From Komagataeibacter sucrofermentans DSM 15973 (GTDB taxonomy: Bacteria > Pseudomonadota > Alphaproteobacteria > Acetobacterales > Acetobacteraceae): DNA of 64,000 bases. The notes beneath the pieces were generated by a model that was not told the DNA's origin, made no database searches, and worked only from the letters and a program-made list of their open reading frames with translations. The stretch is taken from the NCBI RefSeq assembly GCF_040581405.1, contig NZ_CP137157.1:1831001-1895000 (forward strand). The letters run 5' to 3'. This document shows, in pieces, positions 18,686 through 27,199 of this stretch. The translations under genes were made by a program, and so were the position numbers. Within the stretch, counting starts at the first letter, position 1, and each line of letters starts with the position of its first letter.

Positions 18686-19702
18686 TCATGCCTCACGGTG
18701 CAGGTAGCGACGCGCCAGGGAATCAAAGGAGATGGCCAGCACGACAATCCCGCCGCTGACCACCGACTGCCAGTAAGGCGAGATGCCAAACAGCACGATG
18801 ATGTTCTCGATCATGCCGATGATGACGGCGCCCAGCACCGCCCCCACCGGGCTGCCCAGCCCGCCTGTAGTCGCGACACCGCCGATGACGGCGGCGGCAA
18901 TGGGGGCCAGCACCCACGTATCACCAATGGAGGGCTGCGCCGTGCCCAGCCGCGCCACCATCAGGATGCCTGCAAGGGCGGACAGGAAGCCCGCCGTGGC
19001 GAAGGCGGCGATACGGATGGCATCCACCCGCAGGCCCAGCATGCGCGCGGCCTCGGGGTTGCTGCCAATGGCATAGACGTAGCGCCCGATGGGCGTGCGC
19101 ACCATGACAAAGGCCACCACCCCCAGACAGGCCAGCAGCACGATGAAGGGCACCGGCACGCCATAAACCAGCCCCCGGCCTAGAAAGGAGATGTCACCGG
19201 GCACGCCGGTAATCGCCACCCCTTTGGTCGCCACCAGGATCGCGCCGCCATACACGCCCGCCATGCCGATGGTCAGCACCAGCGAATGCAGCCGCAACTG
19301 CGTGATCAGCACGCCATTGAGCATGCCGCACGCAGTGCCAAGCAGCAGGCACAGCACCAGTGACAGCCACGGGTTCAGCCCCGCCTGCACCATCAGCATA
19401 CCGCCCGCAATACCGGCAAGGCCGCCAATCGCCCCCACCGACAGATCGAGTTCGCCAAGGATCATCAGGATCGACTGCCCGATCGTGACCAGCCCGATAA
19501 AGGCCAGCGCGCGGGCCATGATCATCATGTTGAAGCCGGTCAGGAAATGCGGCGACAGCAGGCATGACACGCCAAAGATCAGGACAAGGGCCGCAATGAC
19601 GCCACCGAGCGGGTTGCGCATGCAGCGTGCGGCCAGCCTGCGCAGGGGGGGCAGGCGCGGCGGGGTGGGCGGCGTGGTGGGGAATGTGGTTTCAAGCGAC
19701 AT
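18686..19702 (-). CDS. Sugar ABC transporter permease (RbsC type)
   Basis: About 338 residues from the ATG at 19702; the frame continues upstream but that part lies over the ATPase gene and is not membrane-like. It has 8-10 hydrophobic segments and RbsC-family motifs: IGQSILMILGELDLSVGAIGG, PIGRYVYAIGSNPEAARMLGL (the ATPase-contact loop) and GSPVGAVLGAVIIGMIENI. The start overlaps the end of the ATPase gene by about 11 bp. It should form a homodimeric channel in the inner membrane for a pentose- or tetritol-sized substrate delivered by the binding protein at 21228-22148. Confidence 0.93.
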   Translation of the reverse strand: MSLETTFPTTPPTPPRLPPLRRLAARCMRNPLGGVIAALVLIFGVSCLLSPHFLTGFNMMIMARALAFIGLVTIGQSILMILGELDLSVGAIGGLAGIAGGMLMVQAGLNPWLSLVLCLLLGTACGMLNGVLITQLRLHSLVLTIGMAGVYGGAILVATKGVAITGVPGDISFLGRGLVYGVPVPFIVLLACLGVVAFVMVRTPIGRYVYAIGSNPEAARMLGLRVDAIRIAAFATAGFLSALAGILMVARLGTAQPSIGDTWVLAPIAAAVIGGVATTGGLGSPVGAVLGAVIIGMIENIIVLFGISPYWQSVVSGGIVVLAISFDSLARRYLHREA

Positions 19703-21197
19703 GACGAACCTCCGGCGCGCCGATAATCGCGCCCACAAGTGTATTGATGTCGGTCGTGGCCTGATCGAACGAACCGGTGATCCGTCCGGCATGCATGGTG
19801 ATGATGCGGGTGGCGCAGCGTTGCAGCTCCGCCATTTCAGACGAGACGAGAATGATCCCCACCCCTTCTTCCGCCAGTTGCTGCATGATCCGGTAGATCT
19901 GGAACTTCGTGCCGATGTCGATGCCCTTTGTCGGTTCATCAAAGATCAGCACGCGCGGCCTGCGCGCCATGGCGCGGCCGATGATCGCCTTCTGCTGGTT
20001 GCCACCCGACAGGTACATGATCTTCTTTTCCGCCGATGACGTGCGCACATCGAAGCGCTCGATGGCATCGGCCACCACGCGCCGTTCCCGGCCCGATGAA
20101 ATGACGCCACCGCCCACGATCTGGTCCATGACCGATACGGCAATGTTCTCGCGCACGCTCAGCAGCGGGAAAATGCCGTGGTGCCGCCTTTCCTCAGGCA
20201 GGTAGAGCATGCCCATAGCCACGGCCCGGTCTGGCCTGCCGCGCGGGATCTCATGCCCGTCCAGCACGCACCTTCCCGCTGTTGCGCGGTGGTAGCCAAA
20301 CAGGGTCTGCATAAGTTCAGACCGCCCTGCCCCCACCAGCCCGGCAAAGCCGAGTATCTCGCCCCGGCGCAGGGTGAAGGACGCATCCGTAAAGCCGGGG
20401 CCGGACAGATGCGCCACATCGATGATGACATCCTCCGTGCCCGACGCGACGCCGGGCTGAAAGCGCTCATCAAGCTGCACGCTGTTGCCGGACATGAGGC
20501 GGATCAGTTCGCCTTCATCAAGCTCCGCCATGGAATGGGTGCCCACGCTGCGCCCGTTGCGCAGCACGGTTACCGTATCCCCCAGCGCGAAAATCTCCTC
20601 CATCCGATGCGAGACAAACACGATCGCGCATCCTTCATCGCGAAGCGTGCGCAGGATGGAAAACAGGTGTTCCGTCTCGCTCGATGTAAGCGAGGATGTG
20701 GGCTCATCAAGGATCAGCACCCGGAAATCCCCGGCACTGGCCGCGCGCGCGATCTGGAGCAACTGCTGGTCGGGCACGCTGATATGCCCCACCTTCTGCC
20801 CCGGCCGGGCATGCATGCCAAAGCGGGTCATGAGCTTCTGCGCTGCCGCTTCCATTGCCGTGCGTGATACGGTCATGCGCCCGAAACCGGATCTGGCGAA
20901 GGGCATGAACATGTTTTCCGCAACCGTCATGGTGGGGAACAGGCTGAGTTCCTGCGGCACATACGCCACGCGATCAAACAGGGCGTGATCGGCCAGCGCG
21001 TCATGGCCCTCTATGTCCACGCGCCCCGCATCCGGGGTGACAAGACCGGTGAGCACCTTGATGAGCGTGGATTTGCCTGCGCCATTTTCCCCCGCGAGGA
21101 TATGGACCTTGCCCGCTTCCAGCATCAGGTCGATATGGTCCAGCGCCACAACGCCGGGATAGGTCTTGCGCAGGGATGAAACGTGGAGAACCGTCAT
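19692..21197 (-). CDS. Sugar ABC transporter ATPase, two ABC domains (RbsA type)
   Basis: A 501-residue tandem ABC protein. The first domain has Walker A GENGAGKST and Walker B LILDEPTSSLT, with a non-standard signature loop (ISVPDQQ). The second has the degenerate Walker A GLVGAGRSEL typical of RbsA/XylG/AraG, the signature LSGGNQQK and Walker B LIFDEPTKGID. It energises uptake by the RbsC-like permease. GGAG sits eight bases before the ATG. It is preceded by the binding-protein gene by about 30 bp and overlaps the permease gene. Confidence 0.95.
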   Translation of the reverse strand: MTVLHVSSLRKTYPGVVALDHIDLMLEAGKVHILAGENGAGKSTLIKVLTGLVTPDAGRVDIEGHDALADHALFDRVAYVPQELSLFPTMTVAENMFMPFARSGFGRMTVSRTAMEAAAQKLMTRFGMHARPGQKVGHISVPDQQLLQIARAASAGDFRVLILDEPTSSLTSSETEHLFSILRTLRDEGCAIVFVSHRMEEIFALGDTVTVLRNGRSVGTHSMAELDEGELIRLMSGNSVQLDERFQPGVASGTEDVIIDVAHLSGPGFTDASFTLRRGEILGFAGLVGAGRSELMQTLFGYHRATAGRCVLDGHEIPRGRPDRAVAMGMLYLPEERRHHGIFPLLSVRENIAVSVMDQIVGGGVISSGRERRVVADAIERFDVRTSSAEKKIMYLSGGNQQKAIIGRAMARRPRVLIFDEPTKGIDIGTKFQIYRIMQQLAEEGVGIILVSSEMAELQRCATRIITMHAGRITGSFDQATTDINTLVGAIIGAPEVRHVA

Positions 21198-21227
21198 GGT
21201 CGTTACTCCATCAATATCCGGGAAAGA

Positions 21228-22148
21228 TCAGATGTTCTTTTTGGTCAGGACATCTATGCCGGTATCTATGTATTTGGGCGTTTTCTGGCCCAGCGCGCGC
21301 TGCCATGCGGCAATGACCGCCCAGTAGCCCTGCATTTCGGGCCGGCTGGAGGCGGATGAATCCGCCACCCCGTCACGGATGAGCGCGATCATGTCGTTCA
21401 GGTTGTCCAGCCCCACTTCCTTGACCTTGCCCGTGCGCCCGCTTTCGCGGATGGCCTGGCCAATGCCCACCGGGCCTGCTGCATCGCACGCCACCCACCC
21501 GGCAAGATCGGGATGGGCCTGCATGATGGCGGAAGCCTGTTTCTGCGCGGTTTCGATACTGTCATTATCAATACCGGTCGCGACCACCCTGATCTGCGGA
21601 TATTTGGCAAACGTCGCCCGTTCGCATTCCGCGCGGCGGGTATGGTTGGGGGCGGTCGGCACGCCGATCATGATCGCAACCTCGCCCTTTTCCCCGATCA
21701 GTTCCGCAAGGCGCCGGGCTGCGATCGTGCCCTGTTCACAAAAATCGGCTCCGACCGCCGTGATGTCCATCCCTTCGGGCGGGAGGGAGTCAAACACCGT
21801 CATGGGCACCTTTTCATCCACGGCCTCGAGCATGGTCGCGTGGTTGCCCTTTTCATCCAGCAGGTCGAGGATCAGCCCGTCAGGGTGGGTTGCGATCGCG
21901 CGCTCGATAATATCGTTCTGTGAAGAGACATCTGCCGTTTCTGGCGCACGGTATTCAATTTCCACCTTGCGCCCCGTTGTCTTTCCCAGCAGGTCGGCCG
22001 CTGCCTGGGCGCCGGTATTCACCTTGTCAAACCACGGGTGAACGGTTTTGGGGATCAGCACAAAACGCAGCGGCGCGTGATCATCTGCCGCGCGTGCCGC
22101 CATTGGCGCAAGCACCAGTGCTGCGGCAAGAAGAAAAGCTGTTTTCAT
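21228..22148 (-). CDS. Periplasmic sugar-binding protein (RbsB type)
   Basis: A 306-residue secreted protein. The first 20 residues are a Sec signal peptide (KTAFLLAAALVLAPMAARA, cut after ARA). The rest is the Peripla_BP_4 fold: FVLIPKTVHPWFDKVNTGAQ at the N-lobe, DGLILDLLDEKG, and WVACDAAGPVGIGQAI in the C-lobe. It supplies substrate to the permease and ATPase encoded next. The surrounding kinases and isomerases point to a polyol or ketose of four or five carbons, perhaps erythritol or erythrulose; the ligand cannot be read from sequence. Confidence 0.92.
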   Translation of the reverse strand: MKTAFLLAAALVLAPMAARAADDHAPLRFVLIPKTVHPWFDKVNTGAQAAADLLGKTTGRKVEIEYRAPETADVSSQNDIIERAIATHPDGLILDLLDEKGNHATMLEAVDEKVPMTVFDSLPPEGMDITAVGADFCEQGTIAARRLAELIGEKGEVAIMIGVPTAPNHTRRAECERATFAKYPQIRVVATGIDNDSIETAQKQASAIMQAHPDLAGWVACDAAGPVGIGQAIRESGRTGKVKEVGLDNLNDMIALIRDGVADSSASSRPEMQGYWAVIAAWQRALGQKTPKYIDTGIDVLTKKNI

Positions 22149-22200
22149 TGTTATTGTTCTTTCGCTTTACTGCTCATCCGGCTGCACTTGCAGCCAGCAT

Positions 22201-22683
22201 TCAGCAGGTGGTAACGGCAGGCTCAGCGTGGGTATATTTCTCGCCCAGCGCATCAATACCTGCCACATTGCGGGCTGATGGGCCCTGCGGGTCAAAGGAA
22301 CAGGCGAGCCACGCATTGACGATGCTCTTGGCAACCTCCGGCCCGATCACGCGCGCGCCCATGGTAATGATGTGGGCATTATTGGACAGGGCGGCCCGTT
22401 CAGCGGAATAGGTGTCATGGGTCAGGGCCGCGCGGATGCCGGGTATCTTGTTGGCCGAAATACACACCCCGATCCCGGTGCCGCAGCACAGGATGCCCCG
22501 GTCGAATTGCCCTGACATGATGGCCTGCCCCACCCTCTCGCTCAGGCTGGCATACAGTTCGCTGCCACCGCCGGGGGGGGCGGACATGTCCAGCACGTCG
22601 TGCCCGCCGCGCTCTTTCAGGTACTGCGCAAGCATTCCCGCCATGCCGTTACCGGCGCTATCGCCACCAATGGCTATACGCAT
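22201..22683 (-). CDS. RpiB-family sugar-phosphate isomerase, likely erythrose/erythrulose-4-phosphate isomerase
   Basis: A 160-residue LacAB/RpiB protein. The N-terminus [13 protein letters not shown] differs from the ribose-5-phosphate form (usually GxDHAG) and matches the tetrose-phosphate subgroup (Brucella EryI, mycobacterial DerI) as I remember it. The [13 protein letters not shown] motif with its catalytic Cys and the His in [12 protein letters not shown] are present. It should interconvert D-erythrulose-4-P and D-erythrose-4-P, feeding the pentose phosphate pathway. GGGAG precedes the ATG by eight bases. It lies between a DeoR regulator and the ABC transporter in the same operon. Confidence 0.88.
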   Translation of the reverse strand: MRIAIGGDSAGNGMAGMLAQYLKERGGHDVLDMSAPPGGGSELYASLSERVGQAIMSGQFDRGILCCGTGIGVCISANKIPGIRAALTHDTYSAERAALSNNAHIITMGARVIGPEVAKSIVNAWLACSFDPQGPSARNVAGIDALGEKYTHAEPAVTTC

Positions 22684-22720
22684 CGTTTTTCTCCCATTTG
22701 AGTAATGGAGTATCTTTTTA

Positions 22721-23536
22721 TTAAAGTTTTACCGCGTCACTGGCGCATAATCGCGCCACCTGCAGTGTAACGCCATGATCGAGCAGGCGGTCACGCGTTG
22801 CGTGATCAAGGCCGTCATCAGTTATCACCACATCGAATTCGGACAGGTCCGCCAGGCGGTTCAGCGCGTTACTGCCAAACTTCGTGCTGTCGGCCATCAG
22901 CACGCGCCTGTCCGCACTGCGCATGAGCGCGTGCTTGGCTTTGACGATATCCTGCTCCTGATGATAGGCGTTCACGCCATGCACGGCGGATACGGACATG
23001 AACAGGGTGCCCACCCGCAATGCCCCGATCGCCTGTTCGCACATCAGCCCGAAAAATGCGTCAAAGGTGGGGTGATACCGTCCGCCCAGCGCCATAAGGC
23101 TGATGGCGGGCATGGCCGCCAGAGTGGAGGCAATGCCAAGGCTGTTGGTGACCACCGTCAGGCCGCCCATCGTGGCCAGGTGATCCACCATGCAGCATGC
23201 CGTGGTCGAATCATCCAGCGCGATTACATCACCGGGCCCGATCATACCGGCCGCCAGCGCTGCCATGGCCTTCTTTTCACGCATGGCGCGACGCCTGCGA
23301 TACAGCATGCTGCTTTCGGCAATGCCGTTGGGCAGGGTTGTTACCCCGCCATGCACCCGGCGCAGCAATCCCTGTGCCGAGAGCGCCTGCAGGTCACGAT
23401 GGATGGTCATGCGGCTGGTTTCAAACCGCGTGACCAGTTCATCAATCTCCACATTGCCACGGTTCATGACATAATCGACCATGGCGCGCCTGCGGGTGGC
23501 AACCGTGCCGGTTTCAGCCAGATGCAACATGTTCAT
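22721..23536 (-). CDS. DeoR-family regulator (operon-internal)
   Basis: About 271 residues from the ATG at 23536, chosen because GGGAG lies eight bases upstream; the frame is open farther. The N-terminal helix-turn-helix reads [21 protein letters not shown], followed by HGGV. The C-terminal DeoR sensor domain has [20 protein letters not shown] and MADSTKFG; these domains bind sugar phosphates. It overlaps the 3' end of the TIM-like gene by about 23 bp and is followed by the RpiB-like gene after 37 bp. A second DeoR protein at 29037-29870 is clearly related, suggesting that the two halves of the cluster have separate regulators. Confidence 0.9.
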   Translation of the reverse strand: MNMLHLAETGTVATRRRAMVDYVMNRGNVEIDELVTRFETSRMTIHRDLQALSAQGLLRRVHGGVTTLPNGIAESSMLYRRRRAMREKKAMAALAAGMIGPGDVIALDDSTTACCMVDHLATMGGLTVVTNSLGIASTLAAMPAISLMALGGRYHPTFDAFFGLMCEQAIGALRVGTLFMSVSAVHGVNAYHQEQDIVKAKHALMRSADRRVLMADSTKFGSNALNRLADLSEFDVVITDDGLDHATRDRLLDHGVTLQVARLCASDAVKL

Positions 23537-24296
23537 GTACCACACTCCCGATAATCTGCCTGAAATCAGCGACACTCCACGCCGCGCGCCCAATAAAGAC
23601 GCCATCTACATTGGCAAGCCGTGCATAGCCCGATGCATTGGCGCGTGTAACGCTGCCGCCATACAGCAGCGGTACTTCATGCCCGATTTTCTCCCCCGCC
23701 ATCTCCACCAGCACCGCGCGCAGGCGTGCATGGGCATGGGCGACAAACGTGGCATCGGCTGCCTGCCCCCCTGCCCCGATGGCCCAGACCGGTTCATACG
23801 CCACCAACACCTGTGCCAGACGGACGGGCGGTACACCGTGCAGCGCAATGCGCAACTGGCGGGCCAGCACCTCATGCGTTACACCAAACGCATGTTCCTG
23901 CGCCGTATCGCCAATACACACCAGCGGGCGCATACCGTGGCGCAGCACGGCATGGACCTTCAGGTTGACGGTCCAGTCCGTTTCACCAAAATGGTCGCGG
24001 CGTTCGGAATGGCCGATTTCCACCAGTGTCGCGCCACATTCGGCCAGCATGACGGGCGAGATTTCCCCTGTCCATGCCCCTTCATCCTCCCAATGGGTGT
24101 TCTGTGCCCCCACCTGCACGGATGTGCCCTCCAGTATGGCGCAGACATCCTTGAGCGATGTAAAGGCCGGGATAACAAAAGGCTGCACCCCCACGGGCGG
24201 ATGGAAGGCAGCCAGTGCGCGCGCGGCCTCGATGGCGGCGGCTGGCCCCTTGTTCATTTTCCAGCTGGTGCCAATCCATAACGGTCTGGAATGCAT
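23514..24296 (-). CDS. Triosephosphate-isomerase-like enzyme, likely L-erythrulose-1-phosphate isomerase (EryH/LerI type)
   Basis: About 260 residues with the TIM-barrel and all catalytic residues of TIM: Lys in GTSWKMNK, His in EIGHSERR and Glu in VAYEPVWAIG, plus the phosphate loop LLYGGSV. The N-terminal GTSWKMN in place of the usual GNWKMN is what I recall from the EryH (TpiA2)/LerI tetrulose-phosphate isomerases. Neighbours (RpiB-like gene, EryB-like dehydrogenase, DhaK fusion) support that role over glycolytic TIM. I start it at the ATG at 24296 (GGAG upstream); a GTG one codon earlier is also in frame. It opens the second transcription unit of the cluster. Confidence 0.88.
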   Translation of the reverse strand: MHSRPLWIGTSWKMNKGPAAAIEAARALAAFHPPVGVQPFVIPAFTSLKDVCAILEGTSVQVGAQNTHWEDEGAWTGEISPVMLAECGATLVEIGHSERRDHFGETDWTVNLKVHAVLRHGMRPLVCIGDTAQEHAFGVTHEVLARQLRIALHGVPPVRLAQVLVAYEPVWAIGAGGQAADATFVAHAHARLRAVLVEMAGEKIGHEVPLLYGGSVTRANASGYARLANVDGVFIGRAAWSVADFRQIIGSVVHEHVASG

Positions 24297-24299
24297 CAC

Positions 24300-24490
24300 G
24301 GGTCTCCATATCTGGCAGGATGCACATACATAACAGTTTACATGATATATATATCATAAGTGGCGTTATCGTTGCGCCGCGCCTGTCATGAGAATGTTCA
24401 CGTTCTCATGATCTGCAAAAATATATGCAATAATACCCTATCGTTCCAAAATAAAATTCAGGAACACAAAGTATAGGGTGAATGTCGCAA
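24300..24490. promoter_or_regulatory. Palindrome-rich promoter region before the TIM-like gene
   Basis: This 190-bp AT-rich gap holds two inverted repeats. A perfect 16-bp palindrome, ATGATATATATATCAT, lies at 24342-24357. A perfect 9-bp inverted repeat, TCATGAGAA with TTCTCATGA, spans 24386-24411 with an eight-base spacer. Neither is followed by a U tract in the minus direction, so operators are more likely than terminators. The obvious candidate binder is the DeoR protein encoded two genes downstream. Confidence 0.6.
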
Positions 24491-25489
24491 TCAGCCCATG
24501 ATGCCCATGCTGATCGGGCCATCGAGCAGCATGTTTTCGGTAATGCAGCGGTCAGCACCGAGCGGGCGTTCGGCACGCCGCCCCTTGCGGGCCAGGGCAT
24601 CATGATAGAAACAGGTTGCTTCATCTGGCGGAAGGTTGCCATCCGTGACATGGCGCATGGCCTGCACCAGCAGCATCGGGTCATCGGCATCAACAATCTT
24701 GCGCCCGAACAGGGCCGCCCGCGCGCCACAAGCCTGAGCCTGATGCAGCAGTTCAAGGCAGTCACGCGTCGTGCCGCTGCTGCCCCCCATGATCCCTACC
24801 ACCATGCGCGGATCGAATGCGCACAGTTCGGTCAGCGCAGCCGCGCCATTGAAGGGAATTTTCAGGAACTGCGGCCGTTCCGCCTGCCGCAGGCCGGCAA
24901 GGGCGCGGATAATCATGTCATTGAGGAAGACACCCCGATCCGGTTGCGCAATCCGCCCTTCATTGGGGTTGAAGACTTCAAGGAAATAGGAAAAACCATG
25001 CGCCTGCGCATCCTCGCGAAAGCTGCGGAAACATTCCAGCGCATGGGCATCGTGTTCCGCATTGCCATTGAAGGTCATGGAATACAGGCCAAGCCGGGTC
25101 TGCGCACCGGCCAGTGACGCGCTGCGAAACGGCACGGAACGCTGGGTGACATAGGGGCTGCCCCGTCCGCGCCACAGGTCGGTGGTATCATTGGCACGGA
25201 TGGCAGGCTGCACGCGGCTGTCGTTAAAAGCGCCTTCGCGCACCAGCGTTTCCAGGGTGGAGGCTGAGACCAGCATGATATCGACCACATCGAGTTCCAG
25301 CATGGCGCGGATATCATCCAGATATTCATCCCGGCAGCGATAGGGCGACAGCGCGCCCATGGCGCGGTTACGCCCCATGGCGCTGATGCCTGCCGCCATA
25401 TCGGCATCCTTGGCATCGGCCAGGATAAAGTCGGCACGCGTGTCGATCCCGGCGGCCATGCGGGCGATCTTGGTTTCATAGCGGTTCAT
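24491..25489 (-). CDS. Class I aldolase-like TIM-barrel protein (LacD/FbaB-type fold)
   Basis: A 332-residue protein that I read as a class I (Schiff-base) aldolase fold. The segment FSYFLEVFNP resembles the LacD strand with FFLEP, FLKIPFNG offers a candidate Schiff-base Lys on a late strand, and GIMGGSSGTTRDCLEL followed by ARAALFGRKI is the phosphate-binding end of the barrel. It starts three bases after the EryB-like gene and ends the kinase-dehydrogenase transcript. Brucella has the racemase EryC in this role, but this protein does not look like EryC (AP-endonuclease-2 family). The reaction is unknown; cleavage or isomerisation of a tetrulose phosphate are both possible. Confidence 0.7.
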   Translation of the reverse strand: MNRYETKIARMAAGIDTRADFILADAKDADMAAGISAMGRNRAMGALSPYRCRDEYLDDIRAMLELDVVDIMLVSASTLETLVREGAFNDSRVQPAIRANDTTDLWRGRGSPYVTQRSVPFRSASLAGAQTRLGLYSMTFNGNAEHDAHALECFRSFREDAQAHGFSYFLEVFNPNEGRIAQPDRGVFLNDMIIRALAGLRQAERPQFLKIPFNGAAALTELCAFDPRMVVGIMGGSSGTTRDCLELLHQAQACGARAALFGRKIVDADDPMLLVQAMRHVTDGNLPPDEATCFYHDALARKGRRAERPLGADRCITENMLLDGPISMGIMG

Positions 25490-25492
25490 TGT

Positions 25493-27199
25493 TCAGGCTC
25501 CGATCGGTTCGGGCTGCATGGATTTCGGGGCGGCCATGCGGGCGGCGAGATGATGTCGCGTTTCGGCTTCCTGCCAGGCCTCACGGGCCTGATGCCGGAT
25601 CGTGTCGGCATCCCACCCAAGGGTTTCGCCCGCGATGGCGGCCACTTCGTGCGTGACTTCGGGCGTTAACGCGCCGGACAGGGCAATGGTGGTGCGGCGG
25701 TAGAGAATATCCGCCACATGCCGGACCTGTTCATGGCGTGCGATGAACATGATTTCCCGGCTTGTATGGGATGGCAGGCTGCGCAGGGGCGCATCGGGCG
25801 CAAGACCGCAGAACCGCGCAATTTCCTCCGCCAGCGTGCCGTAACGGCCAAACAAAACGCGCGCCCGTTCACGCGCAATGGTGCTGGTCGTGGCCAGACG
25901 GTCAATATGGGCCTCAAGGTCCGCAGGGCGGGGATAACCGCGACCGCCCCCGATTGGCAGCGACCGGGTGGAGACCTGCCGCACCCGGCCCAGACGGGGC
26001 AGGATGGTGTCCGCCACTTCCTCCGCCAGCCCGCGAAACGTTGTCCATTTGCCCCCTACCAGCGAGAACAGCGCAACCGTTCCCAGCCGGTCCTCATGCA
26101 CGATATGGTCACGGCTGATCGCGCCAGGGTCGGACGCGTTACCCGCGGGCAAAGGGCGCACGCCACTGTAGCGGTAAATCACGTCGGACGCATCAAACCC
26201 GAAACCGGGGAACAGCGCGCCCAGCATATCGAGCATGTAGGACTGTTCCGCATCGGTGCAGATGGCCGCGTCCGGATCAGCAATAGGGATATCGGTCGAC
26301 CCCACCAGCACGTGGCCCAGAAAGGGATAGGCCAGGCAGATCCGCCCGTCCGGTGTGCCGAAATACACCATGTTCCCGCCCAGTTCGCGCAAAAGCCCCT
26401 CATGGCGCAGCACCAGGTGCGACCCCTTTGTGCCGCCGATATAACGGGTGGGCACGCCAAGGGCGGCATTGACCTGATCGATCCACGCCCCGCCCGCATT
26501 GACCACGACGGGCGCACGCGCCCGCCATGACTGCCCGCGTGGTCGGTCATGCAGGCTCACGATGCCATCATGAAAGAACTCAACATGGGTATAGGTCGCG
26601 ACATGACAGCCGTCCTGCGCCTGCACTGCATCGTGCACGCATTCATAGCCCAGCCGTTCGGGCTGGCTGATTGCTGCGTCATAATACTGCGCACAGGCCA
26701 TGACGGTGCTGCTCATATGCGGCCAGCGCGCCCGGGCCTGCCGGCCTGAAAACAGGCGGTGCCGGGGCATAACGCGGGCATGACGGCCAAGGAAGTCATA
26801 GATGAGCAGGCCCAGTTCGAGCACCAGCGCCCCCCGGTCCGTCATTTTGCCGCCCAGGCGCAGGAAGCGGCGTATGGAAGGCACGATCCCGCCAAACCAT
26901 GAGCGGACGGGCACGGTGGTGGGTAATGGATGAACGACATGCGGCGCATTGCGCAGCAGCAGGTTACGCTCCAGCGTGGATTGCGCGACCAGGCGGAACT
27001 CCCCGGTTTCAAGATATTTGATCCCGCCATGGATCAGGCGCGAGGGGGCGCTCGACGTGCCGCTACAGATATCTCCCCGGTCCACCAGCAGCACACGCAC
27101 ACCCTGCACGGCCAGTTCACGCATCAGCCCTGCGCCATTGATCCCGGCGCCGATGATGATGACATCATAATCCTTCACCGGAGGCAGGACGGTATTCAT
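25493..27199 (-). CDS. eryB: GlpD-family FAD dehydrogenase, likely erythritol-phosphate dehydrogenase (EryB type)
   Basis: A 568-residue FAD enzyme of the glycerol-3-phosphate dehydrogenase family. FAD motif IIGAGINGAGLMREL at about 15-29, then RGDICSGTSSAPSRLIHGG (family signature), KGSHLVL, VLVGSTDIP around residue 300, and a C-terminal GlpD helical domain from about 430. It should oxidise a polyol phosphate at the membrane and pass electrons to quinone. Adjacent kinase and tetrulose isomerases favour L-erythritol-4-phosphate (Brucella EryB) over glycerol-3-phosphate. Its ATG overlaps the kinase stop codon (ATGA). Confidence in the family is high, in the substrate moderate. Confidence 0.85.
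   Translation of the reverse strand: MNTVLPPVKDYDVIIIGAGINGAGLMRELAVQGVRVLLVDRGDICSGTSSAPSRLIHGGIKYLETGEFRLVAQSTLERNLLLRNAPHVVHPLPTTVPVRSWFGGIVPSIRRFLRLGGKMTDRGALVLELGLLIYDFLGRHARVMPRHRLFSGRQARARWPHMSSTVMACAQYYDAAISQPERLGYECVHDAVQAQDGCHVATYTHVEFFHDGIVSLHDRPRGQSWRARAPVVVNAGGAWIDQVNAALGVPTRYIGGTKGSHLVLRHEGLLRELGGNMVYFGTPDGRICLAYPFLGHVLVGSTDIPIADPDAAICTDAEQSYMLDMLGALFPGFGFDASDVIYRYSGVRPLPAGNASDPGAISRDHIVHEDRLGTVALFSLVGGKWTTFRGLAEEVADTILPRLGRVRQVSTRSLPIGGGRGYPRPADLEAHIDRLATTSTIARERARVLFGRYGTLAEEIARFCGLAPDAPLRSLPSHTSREIMFIARHEQVRHVADILYRRTTIALSGALTPEVTHEVAAIAGETLGWDADTIRHQAREAWQEAETRHHLAARMAAPKSMQPEPIGA

Noticed and set aside
17387..19183. 598-codon open frame on the plus strand
   Set aside because: It is antisense to the DhaK-DhaL kinase and the ABC permease, is rich in His, Arg and Gln, and has no domain; GC-rich coding DNA often leaves such mirror frames.
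23514..24296. Glycolytic triosephosphate isomerase
   Set aside because: All TIM residues are present, but the GTSWKMN start and the tetrulose gene neighbours favour an EryH/LerI-type isomerase; glycolytic use cannot be fully excluded.
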